Position numbers and translations under genes: made by a program
Part shown: positions 18,530 through 26,216 of the stretch, piece after piece
Numbering within the stretch: position 1 is the first letter of the stretch
Layout: the number at the start of each line of letters is the position of its first letter
The notes under the pieces: model-generated
The model's input: the letters and a program-made list of their open reading frames with translations, nothing else
Database searches by the model: none
Told to the model about the DNA's origin: nothing
DNA from: Paenibacillus camelliae
GTDB taxonomy: Bacteria; Bacillota; Bacilli; Paenibacillales; Paenibacillaceae
Reading direction: 5' to 3'
Assembly (NCBI RefSeq): GCF_023715345.1
Contig: NZ_JAMBNY010000005.1
Coordinates: forward strand, 1 to 64,000
Length of the DNA: 64,000 bases

Positions 18530-19423
18530 GTGAATGATTTACAAATTGAAGCGTTTCTAGAAGTGCTACGTCACAACAGCTTTTCTAAGGCATCGCAGGA
18601 AATATTCGTCCCACAGCCTACATTGACCCATCGTATTAAGCAATTAGAGGATGAATTAGGGGAAATGTTGATTTATCGTAGTTCAAAAGGAATCATGCTA
18701 ACGTCAGCAGGAAAGCTATTTCTTCCTTACGCGAGACAAATTTATGATGCAGTGAATAAAGGGAAGAAGCAGATTGAATTTGCCAGCAAAGGCATCTCTG
18801 GTATGCTTTCATTCGGAGTATCATTTGCTTTAGCTCAATACGTGCTACCTCATTTGCTGGGGCAGTTTCTTAAGCTGCATCCCCACTTTCACATTAATAT
18901 TAACGCGCAGCCCTCCGAGGTTGTTATTCATAATATAAGAGAACGAAAGGTTTCGTTTGGCTTAACACGCCATCGCTCGAGTGATGCTAATTTGCAGTAT
19001 GAATTGATTCATCAAGATGCTGTTCAAGTGCTAGTGTCTCCTAACCATCGCTTTAGTAGGCACGAGTATATTGATATACATGAGGCATGTGAGGAGCAAG
19101 TCATAACATACCCTCAAGGTACGTTTTTTCGTGAATTGATTGAAAACTCTCTTCACCCTTACAATGCCCGTGTGCTTCACCCGATCGAAATTAATCATAG
19201 TGAGCTGATTAAAAGCTTAGTGAAGGAAGGACATGGCATTACGTTTTTGCCAAACCTCTACACTCAAAAGGATATAGAACTTGGAGAGCTCATCGCTGTA
19301 CCGCTAGTGCATAATCCATTTCCTTATCGTGATACCTATATCGCTTATAATGAAGATTATACGGACGGTAGCTTTCAGATTTTTCTTGAGTTTACAAGAG
19401 AATTTTTTAAGTCTTATCCGTAA
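18530..19423 (+). CDS. LysR-family transcriptional regulator
   Basis: About 297 residues. The N-terminal helix-turn-helix (LQIEAFLEVLRHNSFSKASQEIFVPQPTLTHRIKQLEDELG) and the co-inducer-binding domain (~90-295) are typical. It is divergent from the MFS/ABC/hydrolase operon and very probably controls it. The GTG at 18530 is preferred because AGAGGTG lies 6 bp upstream and the N-terminus MNDLQIEAFL fits the family; GTG 18521 is the alternative. The inducer is probably the imported amide compound or a product of it. Confidence 0.92.
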   Translation: MNDLQIEAFLEVLRHNSFSKASQEIFVPQPTLTHRIKQLEDELGEMLIYRSSKGIMLTSAGKLFLPYARQIYDAVNKGKKQIEFASKGISGMLSFGVSFALAQYVLPHLLGQFLKLHPHFHININAQPSEVVIHNIRERKVSFGLTRHRSSDANLQYELIHQDAVQVLVSPNHRFSRHEYIDIHEACEEQVITYPQGTFFRELIENSLHPYNARVLHPIEINHSELIKSLVKEGHGITFLPNLYTQKDIELGELIAVPLVHNPFPYRDTYIAYNEDYTDGSFQIFLEFTREFFKSYP

Positions 19424-19428
19424 CAAAT

Positions 19429-19480
19429 AAAAGAGAGCCAGTCTCCTCCACAATAGCGGGGGGACTGACTCTCTTTTTTT
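19429..19480 (+). terminator. Terminator between convergent lysR and ohrR
   Basis: Stem AAAGAGAGCCAGTCTCC pairing with GGGGACTGACTCTCTTT (one mismatch, one G-U pair), then seven T. It may serve both directions. Confidence 0.8.
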
Positions 19481-19493
19481 CACTTGAGCTTTA

Positions 19494-19931
19494 CTACTGC
19501 TTAGCCTGCTCAAGCTTTTTCTGTAATTGCTGCAGCTGTGTCATCAGCTGCACATATTCATCAATGGATATATTGCAGTTAATGATTCTTTCCTGCACGG
19601 CCTTGGTGATGCTTTGCTTCTGCTCGTATGCTTTAGCTTCCAGATGGACAAGTACTTTGCGCTCGTCCTCCTTAGAGCGTTCCTTTCTAAGCCAACCGCT
19701 TTTCTCCATGCGAGAGAGGATTGGCGTGAGCGTACCTGTTCCGAGATTGATCTTCTCACCTATTGCTGTGACGCCAATGCCATCCTTTTCCCACAAAGCC
19801 AGTAGCACGAGGTATTGCGGATAGGTGAGCTCAAAGTCTGCTAAGACGGTGCTATATAATTTTGAAAATTGACTAGAGGTCTCGTATATGGCAAAGCAGA
19901 GCTGCTTATCTAAAGTAAGAAAATCATCCAT
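19494..19931 (-). CDS. ohrR: MarR/OhrR-family peroxide-sensing repressor
   Basis: 145 residues. The N-terminus LDKQLCFAIYETS contains the reactive Cys (Cys12) conserved in OhrR proteins, which is oxidised by organic hydroperoxides and releases the protein from DNA. The winged helix follows (LTYPQYLVLLALWE, LGTGTLTPILSRMEKSGWL, DERKVLVHL). It lies 15 bp downstream of a glutathione peroxidase gene on the same strand, consistent with autoregulation of a peroxide-defence pair. OhrR more often pairs with Ohr; no Ohr gene is visible here. Confidence 0.9.
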   Translation of the reverse strand: MDDFLTLDKQLCFAIYETSSQFSKLYSTVLADFELTYPQYLVLLALWEKDGIGVTAIGEKINLGTGTLTPILSRMEKSGWLRKERSKEDERKVLVHLEAKAYEQKQSITKAVQERIINCNISIDEYVQLMTQLQQLQKKLEQAKQ

Positions 19932-19946
19932 ATGTCCATTTATCTC

Positions 19947-20426
19947 CTAGAGCAATTGTTTTATTTTTTGTTCGATTTTTTCAGGCTCTGTGGTTGGGGC
20001 AAAGCGCTCGACTACATTCCCTTGTTGATCTACTAGAAACTTTGTGAAGTTCCACTTTACTTGCTTAGATAACAGTCCTTTTTGTTGATCCTTCAAAAAT
20101 GTAAATAGCGGGTCTTCTTGCTCGCCATTAACATCGATCTTCGCGAACATAGGGAATGTGACGCCATAGTTTACCTGACAAAACTCAGTAGTTTCTTCGA
20201 TGGAATCAAATTCTTGATTATTAAATTGATCACAGGGAAAGCCAAGAATTTCAAGACCTTGGTCGTTGTACTGTTCATATAGCTTTTGAAGTCCAGCGAA
20301 TTGCGGGGTGAGGCCACACTTGCTCGCCGTGTTTACGATTAGAATAACCTTTCCAGCGTAATCCTTCAATGCTTTCTTTTCACCATTTGTTTTCGTTACT
20401 GTGAAATCATGTACAGTTGTCATCAT
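19947..20426 (-). CDS. bsaA: Glutathione peroxidase-family thiol peroxidase
   Basis: 159 residues. The peroxidatic Cys is in [11 protein letters not shown], the family Gln-containing motif is [11 protein letters not shown], and the WNFTKFLVD motif supplies the Trp/Asn of the catalytic tetrad. Bacterial Cys-type members usually reduce hydroperoxides with thioredoxin rather than glutathione, via a resolving Cys, here probably in [14 protein letters not shown] precedes two adjacent ATGs, so the start may be 20423. It is cotranscribed with the OhrR-type regulator downstream. Confidence 0.93.
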   Translation of the reverse strand: MMTTVHDFTVTKTNGEKKALKDYAGKVILIVNTASKCGLTPQFAGLQKLYEQYNDQGLEILGFPCDQFNNQEFDSIEETTEFCQVNYGVTFPMFAKIDVNGEQEDPLFTFLKDQQKGLLSKQVKWNFTKFLVDQQGNVVERFAPTTEPEKIEQKIKQLL

Positions 20427-20528
20427 TATATCCCTCCAGTGAAATAATAAATAATACGCATGAATTGGTGCTTCATTGAGAATGTTAATGTTATATTTTT
20501 AATCGCCTGCAATTGAATCGCTTACGAT

Positions 20529-20546
20529 TATATCGTACACGATATA
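20529..20546. promoter_or_regulatory. Palindrome upstream of gpx-ohrR, candidate OhrR operator
   Basis: Perfect 8-bp arms TATATCGT and ACGATATA separated by 2 bp, about 100 bp before the peroxidase start. On the minus strand a TATAAT overlaps its edge, so a bound repressor would block the promoter. Confidence 0.45.
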
Positions 20547-20610
20547 TATTAGCATGGAGGATCATCCTTTGTAAATAGATGCAGTTTGAAAATTAATGAG
20601 TAGATACATA

Positions 20611-20660
20611 AAGGGACCGCTCAATCGTTAGTCATCACTAGCGATATTGAGCGGCCCTTA
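20611..20660 (-). terminator. Terminator after solute-binding protein gene
   Basis: Stem GGGACCGCTCAAT with its near-complement ATTGAGCGGCCC and inner paired bases, then CCCTTTATG on the minus strand. The T tract is modest. Confidence 0.6.
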
Positions 20661-20705
20661 CTTTACTAACTACAAAAGATTTCACGGCTTTACGAGCGTC
20701 TATCT

Positions 20706-22190
20706 CTATCTGGTAATAACACCGGGACCGAGAACATCCTGTTGCTCTTGCAAATAAAGCTTCAGCTCTTCTTGCGACATTATCTCGGTAGCAAGCAATT
20801 CGTTTCCTTTGATTTGGAGCTCAGATAAAGCGTGCTCTATCGTCAATTGACCATCACTTATGCTCGCAAATTCCTGCTGCAGCATGCTAGGAAATTCGTA
20901 GACGAAGCGCTGAGGTACTTGATGATAGGCCGGTACATTGTTGATCGGCTTCAGCTTGTAAAAAGCAGCGTAGTTACGACCGTCACCTTTATCGAAATAC
21001 TGAGCACGCAAAGGAATATTTCCGTAGCTTTGTTTAGATTGCACACGAGCAAATTCATCGCCAGTAATGTAAGAAATAAATGTCCAAGCAGCTTCTTTAT
21101 TCGTTGAGGCAGCATTGATGGCAAATAAATTATAGAACATCGAATAGCCTGTTGAATCGGGATTTTGCAATCCGACAGGAGCGGTTACCATGTCCCACTG
21201 CTGAACAATGTCTTCAGGATCCTGAGCGTTATTCTGTGCAATCTCAATGGTATCAATGTAATAGTTGCTTTCAAGCTTCATAGCAAGCCTTCCTTCAAGG
21301 AAAGGGTCTCCAAGTGAAGACTCGGAACTAGCTTCGTAATCACCACTATAGATGTAGTCATAATAGAATATAGCATCCGAAGTAAGCACTTGATTGCTTT
21401 GCTCTACAATAGATTCCCAAGCTGGCGTATCAATAGACATTTGCATCGTGTCGCTATTAAAATAATTAAGTCCCTCTGCAGTAGCCAACACGTTAACAAC
21501 CTCAGTTAATTCCTTACTCCAGGCCATTTCCAGTCCATATATGCGATCACTTGGAGCTCCATCTGTTGGAAAATGATTGGCGAGGGCAACGATCTCATCC
21601 CACGTCATCTGGTCCGTTGGATAAGGAACGCCGTATTGGTCAAACAAATCCTTGTTATAGAATAAAGCCTGTGAGCGGAAGGTGGAAGGGATTGCGTACA
21701 CTTGGCCTCCGCCAATATCCTTCATATAATCATGCAGACCAGGGTTAAATCCACCCACATTATAGCTTTCCTCAGCGACATATGTATCCAGATTATATAG
21801 CTTACCGTTTTCAATCAACGGAGTGATCGTAGTCGGATCAAGTAATACCACATCAGGCTGCTCTTGCTCAATAAACGCATCGAGTGCTTTGTTCATATCT
21901 TGATTGTATTGATCGAGTAACGTATTTTCTAGAGACAGTGTATTGACAACTTCAAGCTCAATATTAGGATACACCGCGCTAAATAACATGCCGAACTCCT
22001 GATAAAAGTAATCCTCACTACCGCTATACATTACTTTAAGTGAATTTGCGAGATCCTTTTGGCTACCTTGTTTATCTTGTCCTGTGGCACAGCCTGAAAG
22101 TACAGCGGCTGATAGACAGATAGCAACTCCACCTCTTAACCATCGTTTCTTCTTCATGCCTTCATCTTTGACATATCGTAGTTTTTTCAT
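20706..22190 (-). CDS. Extracellular solute-binding lipoprotein (family 1, sugar type)
   Basis: 494 residues. A lipoprotein signal peptide (VAICLSAAVLSGC) precedes an MBP-like fold with the usual features for carbohydrate binders (DVVLLDPTTITPLIENGKLYNLD, FRSQALFYNKDLFDQYGVPYPTDQMTWDEIVALA). No permease or ATPase is adjacent, so it must work with a transporter encoded elsewhere or act as a sensor. The start at 22190 has GGAAGG 5 bp upstream; an internal ATG 11 codons later is the alternative. It is divergent from the cohesin/dockerin esterase and may take up its products; that is inference from position. Confidence 0.88.
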   Translation of the reverse strand: MKKLRYVKDEGMKKKRWLRGGVAICLSAAVLSGCATGQDKQGSQKDLANSLKVMYSGSEDYFYQEFGMLFSAVYPNIELEVVNTLSLENTLLDQYNQDMNKALDAFIEQEQPDVVLLDPTTITPLIENGKLYNLDTYVAEESYNVGGFNPGLHDYMKDIGGGQVYAIPSTFRSQALFYNKDLFDQYGVPYPTDQMTWDEIVALANHFPTDGAPSDRIYGLEMAWSKELTEVVNVLATAEGLNYFNSDTMQMSIDTPAWESIVEQSNQVLTSDAIFYYDYIYSGDYEASSESSLGDPFLEGRLAMKLESNYYIDTIEIAQNNAQDPEDIVQQWDMVTAPVGLQNPDSTGYSMFYNLFAINAASTNKEAAWTFISYITGDEFARVQSKQSYGNIPLRAQYFDKGDGRNYAAFYKLKPINNVPAYHQVPQRFVYEFPSMLQQEFASISDGQLTIEHALSELQIKGNELLATEIMSQEELKLYLQEQQDVLGPGVITR

Positions 22191-22291
22191 ATATACCTTC
22201 CTCTCTAATTAGCGTAACGCATAGCTTTGAATGTAGGTTCATTGTATCGTTGATTGATTTGGTTAGTCGTGTGATCTAGGTGTCAATATTG

Positions 22292-22314
22292 CAATGTTGT
22301 AGCTTACAACATTG
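22292..22314. promoter_or_regulatory. Strong palindrome in divergent intergenic region
   Basis: Perfect 10-bp arms CAATGTTGTA and TACAACATTG with a 3-bp spacer, flanked further out by AGGTG and CACCT. It lies between the divergent solute-binding protein and esterase genes (22191-22543), where nothing else stands out, and is a candidate operator controlling both. Confidence 0.5.
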
Positions 22315-22543
22315 TCACCTTCGATTACGTGACATGATTAACGAAAATAAGTACGTTTTCAATGAAAAATAGTCAAGATTGGACAGCCACTAAACTACAG
22401 TTTTTTCAAAATGAATTTGTTAAACTCAATTTATGCTAAAACGAAATAGCACATAGAATGAGACAAAGGAGATGGTTTTAACGGTATTGTGAATGTAGTT
22501 TATGTACAGAAGCTAAAACGTTAAAGTTGAAGGGAGTAATGAT

Positions 22544-24577
22544 GTGAACATGTTTAAGAAGAGGTTCGTAACGATTTATCTGACTCTATTGGCTCTGGTA
22601 TTCTGCATACCTACGGCTTTTGCATCAGAGACGACATCGGATGAAAACACGCTGCCGTTTATTTTACTCAACAAGAACTTTGCGTTTATTGAACGTACGG
22701 ATGCCGTCATTATTGATGCGGGAAAAGATGTAAGCGGTTCCTCAATTTCTGCTTCAGATTTTGACGTCCATGTAAAAGCTACAAGAAAGGTCGATCCAAG
22801 CTTCGTGGCATATGACGATACACGCGAAATTATGGATGTATATACAAGTCAGGTCAATGATTCCGAGAATCCATCTGATACGGGCCGTTATATTGTTATT
22901 GATTTTAACGATAACGGCTTCGGCGATGGCGGAGCGACAAATGACGGTGGTTATACCTTTGATTTACAATACACGGTTACTTATAAAGGAACACAGATTG
23001 AGTACGTTGATGGTACTTCAATTGTACCTGAAGCATTGGTGCAGACAGATGTAGTGAGCCCTGTTCTAGACCAATACCAATATGCAAACCATGATGGGCT
23101 AGATTACAGCTATTTCCTTAATGAGGAGGCTGACGGTCCGCTGCCTCTAGTCGTCTTCTTCCATGGGGGCGGACAGGGGAACGATATCTATACGCCGATA
23201 AGATTCAGTAATGGTGGTACAGTATGGGCTAACCCTGAAAATCAAGAGAAGTATCCAACTCATGTTCTAGCGCCTCGCAACGCAACCACGGTTTCAAGCA
23301 TGCACAAAGTAAAAGCTATCATTGATGGGATGATTGAGGACGGCAAGGTCGATCCAAACCGGATCTATATTACTGGCTTCTCTATGGGTGGAGGCTCCAC
23401 TTGGACCTTCCTACAAACATACCCTGATGTCGCAGCAGCAGCAGCGCCTCTCTGCCCTGCTGGTGGTCCTGGCAGCGTGGAAAATGCAATGAAGGTTGCT
23501 AATCTGCCGCTGTGGACCTTCGTTGATGAAGAAGATTTCCTATACAACTCTGTCGTCAATACAGACAGAACGTATTCACCTTATTGGAACGACTCCTTGT
23601 TGACGATTATTCCTTTTAACCAATTGAATGATCCTCCTTATAATGGCCATAGATTTGACGGGCATGCTGTTTGGCTACCGGTTTACAACGAATACGTGCA
23701 TCCGGAGCGTGGCATGCTTATCGACTGGTTGTTCTCAAAAAGCAAAATTAAAGGAATTGCTGATGTAGAGGTTAATACAGATGCAGGAGTTGCTCCAGTA
23801 TTACCTGCAACGGTGGCTGTCGAAGTCAATCGCAGCGCTGATGGCGTTGTTACGGAAGAGCGTTCAGTTGTGTGGAATGCGATTGATCCACAGCTTTATA
23901 GTGCACCAGGTGTATTTGTAGTAGAGGGTACGATTGAAGGTATGGTGGAGAAAGCAACCGCTACTGTAACAGTCGGCTCTGTTGCAACGAGCTCTGCAAA
24001 GCTATCTGGCCCAGAAGCTGTGCAAACGGGTCAAGATTTTGATGTAATCTACGGTCTGCAAGGCTTGAATCAAGAGGTGTATGCACAAGACATAACAATC
24101 GAGTACGATGCTGACAAACTAGAGCTTAACGGAGATGTAGTATCGGTAGATGCTGACAAGTTTGTCATCGTAGAGACGGATGAGCAGGAGGGATCAATTC
24201 GCATTCTAGGTATTCACTTGAATGATAGCGTGAATGACCCGAATCAAGATCTCATTAAACTAAGCTTCACAGCAAAAGCTACTGCAGGCATTGCCAATAT
24301 TGAGGTGACACAGCTACTACTAGCCGATGGCGAAGGTGTAGAGGTGGAAGTGGACGGGGACACACATATCGTTCAGATCAATAAACCAACAGTTCCAGGT
24401 GACTTCAACAACGACGACAGAGTAAGCGTTGGCGACTTGGCTCTACTTGCAAAAGCATACGGCAAAACTTCCGACAGCCCAGATTGGGATCAAGTGAAGA
24501 AGTATGACCTGAATAATGATGGCACCATCGATATTGAAGATCTAGTTGGATTAGCTCGTCTTATTCTGATGAATTAA
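22544..24577 (+). CDS. Secreted esterase with Ig-like, cohesin and dockerin modules
   Basis: 677 residues. Signal peptide (cleaved near AFASE), then an N-terminal beta domain and an alpha/beta-hydrolase esterase of the PHB-depolymerase/feruloyl-esterase type, with the oxyanion region VVFFHGGGQGN and nucleophile Ser280 in ITGFSMGGG. It continues with a group-4 bacterial Ig-like domain (~405-480; ADVEVNTDAGVAPVLPA), a cohesin (~485-610; SAKLSGPEAVQTGQDFDV) and a C-terminal type-I-like dockerin with two Ca-binding loops (DFNNDDRVSVGDL and DLNNDGTIDIEDL). The dockerin should bind a cohesin and the cohesin another dockerin, so this enzyme could both dock and link. GTG 22544 has AGGGAG 7 bp upstream. 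The next gene encodes an SLH-anchored cohesin. Substrate is probably an esterified plant polysaccharide (inference). Confidence 0.88.
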   Translation: MNMFKKRFVTIYLTLLALVFCIPTAFASETTSDENTLPFILLNKNFAFIERTDAVIIDAGKDVSGSSISASDFDVHVKATRKVDPSFVAYDDTREIMDVYTSQVNDSENPSDTGRYIVIDFNDNGFGDGGATNDGGYTFDLQYTVTYKGTQIEYVDGTSIVPEALVQTDVVSPVLDQYQYANHDGLDYSYFLNEEADGPLPLVVFFHGGGQGNDIYTPIRFSNGGTVWANPENQEKYPTHVLAPRNATTVSSMHKVKAIIDGMIEDGKVDPNRIYITGFSMGGGSTWTFLQTYPDVAAAAAPLCPAGGPGSVENAMKVANLPLWTFVDEEDFLYNSVVNTDRTYSPYWNDSLLTIIPFNQLNDPPYNGHRFDGHAVWLPVYNEYVHPERGMLIDWLFSKSKIKGIADVEVNTDAGVAPVLPATVAVEVNRSADGVVTEERSVVWNAIDPQLYSAPGVFVVEGTIEGMVEKATATVTVGSVATSSAKLSGPEAVQTGQDFDVIYGLQGLNQEVYAQDITIEYDADKLELNGDVVSVDADKFVIVETDEQEGSIRILGIHLNDSVNDPNQDLIKLSFTAKATAGIANIEVTQLLLADGEGVEVEVDGDTHIVQINKPTVPGDFNNDDRVSVGDLALLAKAYGKTSDSPDWDQVKKYDLNNDGTIDIEDLVGLARLILMN

Positions 24578-24592
24578 TCATTAAAAGGCAGT

Positions 24593-24633
24593 CCAAGGGT
24601 ATCACCTATGCTTATTGCAGCTGGTACCCTTGG
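24593..24633 (+). other. Hairpin between esterase and cohesin-SLH genes
   Basis: Perfect 9-bp arms CCAAGGGTA and TACCCTTGG around a 23-nt loop, followed by only a short T-rich stretch. It may be a weak terminator or attenuator that sets the ratio of enzyme to anchor within one transcript. Confidence 0.45.
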
Positions 24634-24680
24634 AGCTGTTTCTTGCCCAGCCATTTCTAAGAAAAGGGAGACGATTGCAA

Positions 24681-25706
24681 TTGAAGATAAAAAAAATCCC
24701 GTTGCTGCTGTCCATGCTTCTGTTATTTGCGATGATGCCGATTATGGCGTACGCAGAGGACAAGCCATCCTTTATATTAACTACCTCCATCAATGAAGCA
24801 AATGTTGGAGATGAAGTAATATTTACGGTCGAAGGCCATAGCGCGAAGAACGTTTATGGATATGAGCTTCGTCTATCCTATGATCCTAAAATGCTGGAGT
24901 TCCGTAAAGCATCCACAGCTTGGGAGGGCTTCACGGTCCCACCGATTGTTGAAGATGGGAGTATTATATTTGCACATTCTAAGGTGGGCAATGCCGTCGG
25001 TGAAAACGGGGATATGCACTTAGCTACATTGCGCTTTGAGGCCATCGGAAAGGGAGATGCTTCCGTTCAATTAACGCGCGTCAAGCTGGTAGACAACGAC
25101 GGCAGCAGCATCACCTCTGAGCCAGCTCTGATATCGAAGCTTAGTATATCGACGACGAGCTATATAGATACGGCAGGTCACTGGGCCGAGGAAAGCATTA
25201 GCAGAGCAACCGAGAAGGGATGGGTGAAGGGCTACCCAGATGGGAGATTCGCACCAGACAAAGAGGTTACTCGAGCAGAATTCATTACTATGCTCGCGCG
25301 CGCACTAGCATTGACAGCTTCCTCTGATCAAGATCATACGTTTAAGGATGATGCGCAAATTCCACAGTTCGCAAAAGCTCACGTATCACAATCTGTTGCA
25401 GCCGGCTTGGTAAAAGGCTACGGTGACGAAACGTTTAGACCTTCTCAGTGGATTACACGTTCTGAGATCACAGTGATGGTGATGCGCGCGATAGGGTACG
25501 AAGATGAGATGGAAGTGAGTCCAGCGCTAGCCTATGATGATGCAGACCAAATTCCCGCTTGGGCTTACCCAGCGATTGCAGCAGGTACGGAAATGGGTAT
25601 AGTTAAAGGGAAGGGTCAAAATAAGTTTGCTCCAAGCAGTAACTCGACTAGAGCTGAAGCGGTAACCTTACTTCTAAGGATCGTAGACCATATTGGTACA
25701 AATTAA
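24681..25706 (+). CDS. SLH-anchored single-cohesin surface protein (scaffoldin-like)
   Basis: About 341 residues. Signal peptide (KIKKIPLLLSMLLLFAMMPIMAYAE), one cohesin-type domain (~28-150; NVGDEVIFTVEGHSAKNVYGYELRLSYDPKMLEFRKA) and three SLH motifs (~160-340; IDTAGHWAEESI, FKDDAQIPQFAK, YDDADQIPAWAY with TRAEF/TRSEI/TRAEA). The layout matches small anchoring scaffoldins of clostridial cellulosomes. It should hold a dockerin-bearing protein, such as the esterase encoded just upstream, at the cell wall. The start is uncertain: TTG 24675 or 24681, both after AAGGGAG. Cohesin versus another cohesin-like beta sandwich needs structural comparison. Confidence 0.85.
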   Translation: MKIKKIPLLLSMLLLFAMMPIMAYAEDKPSFILTTSINEANVGDEVIFTVEGHSAKNVYGYELRLSYDPKMLEFRKASTAWEGFTVPPIVEDGSIIFAHSKVGNAVGENGDMHLATLRFEAIGKGDASVQLTRVKLVDNDGSSITSEPALISKLSISTTSYIDTAGHWAEESISRATEKGWVKGYPDGRFAPDKEVTRAEFITMLARALALTASSDQDHTFKDDAQIPQFAKAHVSQSVAAGLVKGYGDETFRPSQWITRSEITVMVMRAIGYEDEMEVSPALAYDDADQIPAWAYPAIAAGTEMGIVKGKGQNKFAPSSNSTRAEAVTLLLRIVDHIGTN

Positions 25707-25746
25707 ATCCAAATTAAAACCTAAATAATATATAAATTTTGTAAAC

Positions 25747-25789
25747 GTTGTTCCCTATTAACCATGGGGAACAACTTTTTTTTGTTTTT
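25747..25789 (+). terminator. Intrinsic terminator after cohesin-SLH gene
   Basis: Stem GTTGTTCCC pairing with GGGAACAAC, an 11-nt loop and eight T followed by GTTTTT. It cleanly ends the esterase/cohesin transcript. Confidence 0.9.
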
Positions 25790-25973
25790 AATCCGTATAG
25801 TTAAATCAATACGATCTGAACTCATTCTAGCAAAACACCATAAATCTCAGAGGAGGAAAGGCTATTATATTCTATGGATTTTTAATTATCGATCTTTGAG
25901 GGACTTCACCCCCTATTACATCATACCGTCCATATCTGACATGCCTAAACGACATTTATCTTTGTTATTTTAC

Positions 25974-25995
25974 AATTTTATTTCGAAATAAAATT
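25974..25995. promoter_or_regulatory. 22-bp perfect palindrome upstream of giant gene
   Basis: Arms AATTTTATTTC and GAAATAAAATT with no spacer, 29 bp upstream of the -35 box at 26024. It is a candidate operator for the giant SLH protein gene. Nothing else recognisable lies in 25790-25973. Confidence 0.45.
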
Positions 25996-26023
25996 TCATA
26001 ATAAAATATGTTTGTGAAATTTA

Positions 26024-26052
26024 TTGACGAAATAATGGAAATTGTTTAATAT
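26024..26052 (+). promoter_or_regulatory. SigA-type promoter of giant SLH gene
   Basis: TTGACG, 17 bp, TAATAT. Transcription would start near 26059, leaving an untranslated leader of about 160 nt before the ATG at 26217. Confidence 0.6.
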
Positions 26053-26058
26053 TCAGTT

Positions 26059-26216
26059 AGATCATACTGTACGAATTTAAGCTGTCGAAGTTGAGAGCCT
26101 GATAAACAAAGAGAAAACAGGGAGAAAAAATTACTCTATAGGGAGGGACGGAAAAAAGGCGAAACTGTTCAGTGGCTTGGAGCGGAATACTAAAAATAAT
26201 AAAAGGGGCAGTGAAA
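26059..26216 (+). other. Long 5' leader of giant gene, possible RNA structure
   Basis: A purine-rich leader of about 158 nt. GCCTGA near 26097 can pair, with bulges, to TTCAGTGGC near 26168, and a GAG/CTC stem is possible inside. I could not match it to a known riboswitch class (the GEMM/c-di-GMP-I core was looked for and not found). Confidence 0.3.

Noticed and set aside
24608-24796. Short ORF overlapping the start of the cohesin-SLH gene
   Set aside because: It is out of frame with the cohesin gene, which has signal peptide and domains; the short ORF has none.
25764-25991. 75-codon plus-strand ORF after the cohesin-SLH gene
   Set aside because: It starts inside the terminator stem, lacks a ribosome site and has no recognisable sequence.
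26059-26216. c-di-GMP-I (GEMM) or other known riboswitch in the giant gene leader
   Set aside because: The conserved GEMM core and other aptamer motifs I know were not found; kept only as an unassigned leader.
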